Below, one piece after another: positions 58,457-64,000 of a stretch of 64,000 nucleotides of DNA; position 1 is the first letter of the stretch; each line of letters opens with the position of its first letter. This DNA is from Scandinavium ludwigii_A (GTDB lineage Bacteria > Pseudomonadota > Gammaproteobacteria > Enterobacterales > Enterobacteriaceae): contig CP191518.1 of the NCBI GenBank assembly GCA_050516505.1, positions 2,294,001-2,358,000 of the forward strand. The letters run 5' to 3'. The translations under genes were made by a program, and so were the position numbers. The notes beneath the pieces were generated by a model, which was not told where the DNA came from, searched no databases, and saw only the letters and a list, made by a program, of their open reading frames with translations.

Positions 58457-59848
58457 ATGTCACAACAAGATGAGAAGAATAATCATTATCTCTTAAAAAA
58501 CTGGAAGCCTGAAAACCCGCTGTTCTGGGAGAACAAAGGTAAAGCTATCGCCCGTCGAAACCTTTGGATTTCCGTGGCCTGTCTGCTATTGGCCTTCTGC
58601 GTGTGGATGTTATTCAGTGCCGTCAGCGTCAATCTTAATAAAGTCGGTTTTAATTTCACCACCGACCAACTGTTCTTATTAACCGCCCTGCCATCCCTGT
58701 CCGGCGCAATATTACGCGTACCCTACTCCTTTATGGTACCTATATTTGGCGGCCGATACTGGACGGTATTAAGCACTATTATTCTGATTATTCCCTGTGT
58801 CTGGCTCGGAATAGCCATTCAAAATACCGCTACTCCATATTGGGTATTTATTGTCATTGCGTTGCTGTGCGGATTTGCAGGGGCAAATTTCGCCTCGAGC
58901 ATGGGGAATATCAGTTTCTTCTTCCCGAAAGCCCGACAAGGCAGCGCACTCGGCATTAATGGCGGGCTCGGCAATCTCGGTGTCAGCGTGATGCAACTCG
59001 CCGCACCGCTAGTCATTTTTCTGCCGATTTTCACCTTTCTCGGCGTGCACGGTGTAACGCAGGAAGACGGTTCAACGATGTGGCTCACCAACGCCGCGTG
59101 GATTTGGGCTCCGCTACTGCTGATTGCCACCCTCGCCGCCTGGTTCGGGATGAATGATATCGCCAGTTCTAAAGCGTCGATTGCCGAACAGTTGCCGGTA
59201 CTGGGCCGCATGCACACCTGGATCCTCGCCCTGCTGTATCTGGCCACCTTTGGCTCGTTCATCGGTTTTTCCGCTGGGTTCGCCATGCTGGCAAAAACCC
59301 AGTTCCCCGATGTGAACATCCTCAAACTGGCGTTCTTCGGGCCGTTTCTCGGCGCACTGGCGCGTTCATTTGGCGGTATGATTTCCGACAAACTCGGCGG
59401 CGTGCGCGTGACGCTGATTAACTTCATTTTCATGGCTATCTTCAGCGCCCTGATTTTCCTCACCCTGCCAGGCAGCGGTTCACCGGGCAACTTCCTCACG
59501 TTCTACCTCGTGTTCATGGGCCTGTTCCTGACCGCCGGACTCGGTAGCGGCTCAACCTTCCAGATGATTGCGGTCATTTTCCGCAAAATCACCATCGACC
59601 GCGTGAAAGCCAAAGGCGGCAGCGACGAACAGGCGCAGCAGGAAGCGGTCACCGATACTGCCGCCGCGCTGGGCTTTATCTCCGCCATCGGTGCGGTCGG
59701 CGGGTTCTTCATTCCGAAAGCCTTCGGTACGTCGCTGGCCATGACCGGTTCTCCGGTTGGCGCGATGAAAATCTTTTTGGTGTTCTACATCGTTTGCGTG
59801 GTGGTGACGTGGCTGGTCTACGGTCGCCGCCAGCCGTCCGCTAAATAA
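58457..59848 (+). CDS. narU: Nitrate/nitrite transporter NarU
   Basis: 463 residues, MFS family NNP with 12 helices; orthologue of E. coli NarU (HYLLKNWKPENPLFWENKGK, IARRNLWISVACLLLAFCVW). Nitrate signature motifs GANFASSMGNISFFFPKARQ and GLGSGSTFQMIAVIF are present with the pore Arg in LLRVPYS-type ILRVPYSFMVP. It exchanges nitrate and nitrite. First gene of the narU-narZYWV operon, expressed mainly in stationary phase in E. coli. Confidence 0.96.
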   Translation: MSQQDEKNNHYLLKNWKPENPLFWENKGKAIARRNLWISVACLLLAFCVWMLFSAVSVNLNKVGFNFTTDQLFLLTALPSLSGAILRVPYSFMVPIFGGRYWTVLSTIILIIPCVWLGIAIQNTATPYWVFIVIALLCGFAGANFASSMGNISFFFPKARQGSALGINGGLGNLGVSVMQLAAPLVIFLPIFTFLGVHGVTQEDGSTMWLTNAAWIWAPLLLIATLAAWFGMNDIASSKASIAEQLPVLGRMHTWILALLYLATFGSFIGFSAGFAMLAKTQFPDVNILKLAFFGPFLGALARSFGGMISDKLGGVRVTLINFIFMAIFSALIFLTLPGSGSPGNFLTFYLVFMGLFLTAGLGSGSTFQMIAVIFRKITIDRVKAKGGSDEQAQQEAVTDTAAALGFISAIGAVGGFFIPKAFGTSLAMTGSPVGAMKIFLVFYIVCVVVTWLVYGRRQPSAK

Positions 59849-59907
59849 TCATAACAATGTGAGCCCCCTAACCACGGGTCAGCCCTGGCCCCGTCAGGAG
59901 AAATGTC

Positions 59908-62900
59908 ATGAGTAAGCTACTGGACAGGTTTCGCTACTTTAAGCAAAAAGAGGAAACCTTCGCGAACGGTCACGGCCAGGTGTACAACACCAACCGAGAC
60001 TGGGAAGACAGTTATCGCCAGCGCTGGCAGTTCGACAAAATCGTGCGCTCCACACACGGGGTGAACTGTACCGGCTCCTGTAGCTGGAAAATCTACGTAA
60101 AAAACGGGCTGGTGACATGGGAAACCCAGCAAACGGATTACCCACGTACCCGCCCCGATTTACCCAACCACGAACCCCGTGGCTGCCCACGCGGAGCCAG
60201 CTACTCCTGGTATCTCTACAGCGCCAACCGGCTGAAATATCCGCTGATCCGCAAAAGCCTGATCACCTTCTGGCGCGAGGCGTTGGAACAGCATCCCGAC
60301 CCGGTTCACGCCTGGGATTCCATCATGCAGGATCCGGTCAAGTGCCTGAAGTACAAACAGGCGCGCGGCCACGGCGGGTTTGTGCGCTCCAACTGGAACG
60401 AGCTGAATACGCTGATTGCAGCGGCCAACGTCTGGACCATCAAAAATTACGGCCCTGATCGCGTGGCGGGTTTCTCGCCCATCCCGGCGATGTCGATGGT
60501 CTCTTACGCCGCAGGCACGCGCTATCTGTCGCTGCTCGGCGGTACCTGTCTCAGTTTCTACGATTGGTATTGCGATTTACCGCCCGCTTCGCCGATGACC
60601 TGGGGCGAGCAAACTGACGTACCGGAATCCGCCGACTGGTATAACTCGTCGTACATCATTGCCTGGGGCTCGAACGTGCCGCAGACGCGCACCCCGGATG
60701 CCCACTTCTTCACCGAAGTCCGCTACAAAGGCACCAAAACCATCGCCATCACGCCAGATTTCTCGGAAGTGGCAAAACTCAGCGATCAATGGCTTGCACC
60801 GAAACAAGGCACCGACAGCGCGCTGGCCATGGCGATGGGCCACGTGATGCTGCGTGAATTCCATCTCGATAACCCAAGCGATTATTTTATCAACTACTGC
60901 CGCCGCTACACCGACATGCCGATGCTGGTGCAGCTCGATGCGCGGGAAGACGGGAGCTACGTACCGGGCCGGATGCTGCGTGCGTCGGATCTGGTAGATA
61001 ACCTCGGCGAAAGCAATAATCCGCAGTGGAAAACCGTCGCCTTCAACACCGCGGGTGACCTGGTGGTCCCCAACGGCGCAATCGGCTTCCGCTGGGGCGA
61101 ACAGGGAAAATGGAACCTCGAATCAATAGCCGCAGGCGCTGAAACCGAACTGCAACTGACGCTGCTCGGGAATCACGACTGCATCGTCGGCGTCGCCTTC
61201 CCCTATTTTGGCGGCAATGAAAACCCGCATTTCCGTAGCGTGAAACAGGACCCGATCCTGGTACGTCAGTTGCCTGTTAAACAGCTGACCTTTGCCGATG
61301 GCGGCGCGGGTTTGGTGGTCAGCGTTTACGATCTGATCCTTGCCAACTACGGCCTCGATCGTGGTCTGGATGACCCACTCTCTGCTAAAGACTACAGCGA
61401 AATCAAAGCCTACACCCCGGCATGGGCGGAGCAAATTACTGGCGTGCCGCAGTATCACATCGCGCAAATCGCCCGTGAATTTGCCGATACCGCGCACAAA
61501 ACGCACGGCCGTTCGATGATTATCCTCGGGGCTGGGGTCAACCACTGGTATCACATGGACATGAACTACCGGGGGATGATTAACATGCTGGTGTTCTGCG
61601 GCTGTGTCGGGCAAAGCGGCGGCGGCTGGGCGCACTATGTCGGCCAGGAAAAATTGCGGCCACAAACGGGCTGGTTGCCACTGGCGTTCGCGCTGGACTG
61701 GAACCGCCCGCCACGCCAGATGAACAGCACCTCGTATTTCTACAATCACTCCAGCCAATGGCGTTATGAAAAACTCACCGCCAAAGAGCTGCTCTCGCCG
61801 CTGGCGGACGCCAGTCAATTCACCGGGCATCTGATTGATTTTAACGTCCGCGCCGAACGCATGGGCTGGTTGCCGTCCGCGCCGCAGCTCAATCTGAATC
61901 CTTTAAGCATTAAAGAGAAGGCCGAGGCCGCAGGCATAACGCCCGCCGATTACACCGCGCAGGCGTTGAAATCCGGCGATATTCGCATGGCCTGCGAACA
62001 GCCTGACAGCGGGAACAACCACCCGCGCAATCTGTTTGTCTGGCGCTCCAACCTGCTCGGCTCATCGGGTAAAGGTCATGAGTATTTACTCAAATACTTG
62101 CTCGGTACTGAAAGCGGCATTCAGGGCGAAGCCCTCGGTGAAAGTGATGACGTGAAGCCGGAAGAAGTCGAGTGGCAAACCGCCGCCATCGAAGGCAAGC
62201 TCGACCTGCTGGTGACGCTCGATTTCAGGATGTCGAGCACCTGCCTGTTCTCCGATATCGTCCTGCCGACCGCCACCTGGTATGAAAAGGACGATATGAA
62301 TACCTCGGACATGCATCCGTTTATTCATCCGCTGTCCGCCGCGGTGGACCCCGCCTGGGAAGCGCGCAGCGACTGGGAAATCTACAAAGGCATCGCCAAA
62401 GTCTTCTCGCGGGTGTGCGTCGGTCATTTGGGTACTGAAACCGATGTGGTGCTGCAACCGCTGATGCACGATTCTCCGGCCGAACTGTCGCAGCCGTTTG
62501 ACGTGGCCGACTGGCGCAAAGGGGAATGTGAATACGTGCCGGGCAAAACCGGGCCGGGCATTGCGGTCGTGGAACGCGATTACCCGGCGACCTATGAACG
62601 CTTTACCTCGCTCGGTCCGCTGATGGACAAACTCGGCAACGGCGGGAAAGGCATTTCGTGGAACACCGACACCGAAATTGAGTTCCTCGGCAAACTGAAT
62701 TACGTGAAAGCCGACGGCCCGGCGAAAGGCCGCCCGCGCATCGAAACCGCCATTGACGCGTCGGAGGTTATCCTCGCCCTGGCCCCGGAAACCAACGGGC
62801 AGGTAGCGGTCAAAGCGTGGCAGGCGCTGAGCAAAATCACCGGCCGCGAACACGCGCATCTGGCATTGAACAAAGAAGACGAAAAAATCCGCTTCCGCGA

Positions 62901-63648
62901 TATTGTCGCCCAGCCGCGCAAAATCATCTCCAGCCCGACGTGGTCCGGCCTCGAGAGCGAACACGTCTCCTACAACGCGGGCTACACCAACGTTCACGAA
63001 CTTATACCGTGGCGCACCCTGTCCGGTCGCCAGCAGCTGTATCAGGATCACAAGTGGATGCGCGCATTTGGTGAAAGTCTGGTGGCGTATCGCCCGCCGA
63101 TCGACACCCGCAGCGTCAGCCACATGAACACCATTCCGCCGAACGGATTCCCGGAAAAAGCACTCAACTTCCTGACGCCACACCAGAAATGGGGCATTCA
63201 CTCGACCTACAGTGAAAACTTGTTAATGCTGACGCTGTCGCGCGGCGGCCCGATTGTCTGGCTCAGCGAAACTGACGCCAAAGAGCTCGGCATTGAGGAT
63301 AACGACTGGATTGAAGCCTTCAACGCCAACGGCGCCCTCACCGCCCGCGCGGTAGTCAGCCAGCGCATTCCACCCGGTATGACCATGATGTACCACGCCC
63401 AGGAACGGATCATGAATATTCCGGGCTCCGAAGTGACCGGCCGACGCGGCGGCATTCACAACTCTGTGACCCGCATTTGCCCGAAACCCACGCACATGAT
63501 TGGCGGTTACGCCCAACTGGCGTGGAGCTTTAACTATTACGGCACCGTCGGCTCCAACCGCGATGAGTTCATCATGATCCGCAAAATGAAGAACATTAAC
63601 TGGCTGGATGACGAAGGCAACGATCAGGTCCAGGAGGCGAAAAAATGA
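59908..63648 (+). CDS. narZ: Respiratory nitrate reductase 2, alpha subunit
   Basis: 1246 residues, the usual NarZ length. Molybdenum bis-MGD subunit of the membrane nitrate reductase Z, reducing nitrate to nitrite at the inner side. The FS0 [4Fe-4S] ligands are H50, C54 and C58 (STHGVNCTGSCSW) and C93 (HEPRGCPRG). Caggagaaatgtc precedes the ATG. It follows narU by 59 bp, which identifies the Z operon rather than narG. ATGA overlap with narY. Confidence 0.96.
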   Translation: MSKLLDRFRYFKQKEETFANGHGQVYNTNRDWEDSYRQRWQFDKIVRSTHGVNCTGSCSWKIYVKNGLVTWETQQTDYPRTRPDLPNHEPRGCPRGASYSWYLYSANRLKYPLIRKSLITFWREALEQHPDPVHAWDSIMQDPVKCLKYKQARGHGGFVRSNWNELNTLIAAANVWTIKNYGPDRVAGFSPIPAMSMVSYAAGTRYLSLLGGTCLSFYDWYCDLPPASPMTWGEQTDVPESADWYNSSYIIAWGSNVPQTRTPDAHFFTEVRYKGTKTIAITPDFSEVAKLSDQWLAPKQGTDSALAMAMGHVMLREFHLDNPSDYFINYCRRYTDMPMLVQLDAREDGSYVPGRMLRASDLVDNLGESNNPQWKTVAFNTAGDLVVPNGAIGFRWGEQGKWNLESIAAGAETELQLTLLGNHDCIVGVAFPYFGGNENPHFRSVKQDPILVRQLPVKQLTFADGGAGLVVSVYDLILANYGLDRGLDDPLSAKDYSEIKAYTPAWAEQITGVPQYHIAQIAREFADTAHKTHGRSMIILGAGVNHWYHMDMNYRGMINMLVFCGCVGQSGGGWAHYVGQEKLRPQTGWLPLAFALDWNRPPRQMNSTSYFYNHSSQWRYEKLTAKELLSPLADASQFTGHLIDFNVRAERMGWLPSAPQLNLNPLSIKEKAEAAGITPADYTAQALKSGDIRMACEQPDSGNNHPRNLFVWRSNLLGSSGKGHEYLLKYLLGTESGIQGEALGESDDVKPEEVEWQTAAIEGKLDLLVTLDFRMSSTCLFSDIVLPTATWYEKDDMNTSDMHPFIHPLSAAVDPAWEARSDWEIYKGIAKVFSRVCVGHLGTETDVVLQPLMHDSPAELSQPFDVADWRKGECEYVPGKTGPGIAVVERDYPATYERFTSLGPLMDKLGNGGKGISWNTDTEIEFLGKLNYVKADGPAKGRPRIETAIDASEVILALAPETNGQVAVKAWQALSKITGREHAHLALNKEDEKIRFRDIVAQPRKIISSPTWSGLESEHVSYNAGYTNVHELIPWRTLSGRQQLYQDHKWMRAFGESLVAYRPPIDTRSVSHMNTIPPNGFPEKALNFLTPHQKWGIHSTYSENLLMLTLSRGGPIVWLSETDAKELGIEDNDWIEAFNANGALTARAVVSQRIPPGMTMMYHAQERIMNIPGSEVTGRRGGIHNSVTRICPKPTHMIGGYAQLAWSFNYYGTVGSNRDEFIMIRKMKNINWLDDEGNDQVQEAKK

Positions 63649-64000
63649 AAATCCGTTCTCAGGTTGGCATGGTTCTCAATCTCGACAAATGTATCGGCTG
63701 TCACACCTGCTCCGTGACCTGTAAAAACGTCTGGACCGGTCGCGAAGGTATGGAATACGCGTGGTTCAATAACGTCGAAACCAAGCCCGGCATCGGTTAT
63801 CCGAAAAACTGGGAAGATCAGGAACAGTGGGAAGGCGGCTGGATCCGCGGGATCAGCGGCAAACTCACGCCACGCCTGGGTGGACGCCTCGCCCTGATGG
63901 CGAAAATCTTCGCCAACCCAGTGCTGCCGTCGATCGACGATTATTACGAACCGTTCACTTACGATTATCAGGATTTGCATCGCGCGCCGGAAGGCAAGCA
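63645..64000 (+). CDS. narY: Respiratory nitrate reductase 2, beta subunit (5' part)
   Basis: The first 118 codons, cut by the window end. ATG 63645 overlaps the narZ stop (ATGA) after ggaggcgaaaa. Iron-sulphur electron-transfer subunit. The first cluster ligands are C16, C19, C22 and C26 in CIGCHTCSVTCKNVW, and MKIRSQVGMVLNLDKCIGCH matches NarY. It carries electrons from the haem subunit to NarZ. Confidence 0.96.
   Translation, partial: MKIRSQVGMVLNLDKCIGCHTCSVTCKNVWTGREGMEYAWFNNVETKPGIGYPKNWEDQEQWEGGWIRGISGKLTPRLGGRLALMAKIFANPVLPSIDDYYEPFTYDYQDLHRAPEGK

Noticed and set aside
62086..63201. 371-codon open frame antisense to narZ
   Set aside because: Low-information shadow of the GC-rich narZ codons; no start signals and no family.
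1..64000. tRNA, rRNA, CRISPR array or intact prophage/integrase
   Set aside because: No cloverleaf with a conserved T-arm, no spaced identical repeats and no integrase, transposase or phage structural gene was recognised on either strand.

Overview
The window is chromosomal DNA of a member of the Enterobacteriaceae close to Enterobacter, Lelliottia or Leclercia. The right half keeps an E. coli-like backbone (digH, osmC, sra, maeA, adhP, yddG, narU, narZ, narY) whose proteins read as near-orthologues of the K-12 ones. The left half is accessory: catabolic cassettes, a chaperone-usher fimbria, a 1,3-diaminopropane operon and a beta-glucoside operon, much of it more AT-rich. There is no rRNA, recognisable tRNA, CRISPR array or intact transposase.

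Layout. 1-3.4 kb: cut-off aldo/keto reductase, LysR regulator diverging from an NAD(P)-binding reductase, a DUF1471 periplasmic peptide and a MarA/RamA-like AraC regulator. 3.4-4.07 kb: gene-free stretch with orphan palindromes. 4.07-9.73 kb: sugar-type cluster (NHS-family MFS transporter, two Gfo/Idh/MocA oxidoreductases, TIM-barrel isomerase) facing a LacI regulator, with two matching operators between them. It ends at a truncated IS903-like end followed by a duplicated piece of upstream sequence. 10.5-17.7 kb: adhesin, then an A-B-C-E-F-G-like chaperone-usher operon. 17.8-21 kb: three paralogous LysR-like regulators. 21.2-25.9 kb: ddc and dat diverging from a second lysC-type aspartokinase, which together could form a route from aspartate to 1,3-diaminopropane. 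26.1-32 kb: BglG antiterminator, EIIBCA permease and two GH1 phospho-beta-glucosidases, with RNA antiterminator sites before the first two genes.

32-47.7 kb: diguanylate cyclase, a stand-alone EF-G paralogue, ArsR regulator, small ProQ/FinO protein, digH, an ECF sigma factor coupled to a His-rich membrane protein next to two outer-membrane barrels, a LysR/MFS pair, a Nudix protein with a degenerate Nudix box, osmC and a zinc alcohol dehydrogenase. 47.9-64 kb: sra, maeA, an ABC-F ATPase preceded by a leader peptide with a very strong ribosome site and alternative RNA hairpins, adhP, an Rrf2 regulator facing a flavoprotein across a perfect 24-bp palindrome, yddG, smvA/smvR with operators, and narU-narZ-narY running off the end.

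Best candidates for something undescribed: the leader-peptide-controlled ABC-F gene (50.09-52.0 kb); the diaminopropane locus with an aspartokinase that has lost lysine-pocket residues and apparently the lysine-riboswitch aptamer; and the ECF sigma/His-rich membrane protein/outer-membrane unit.
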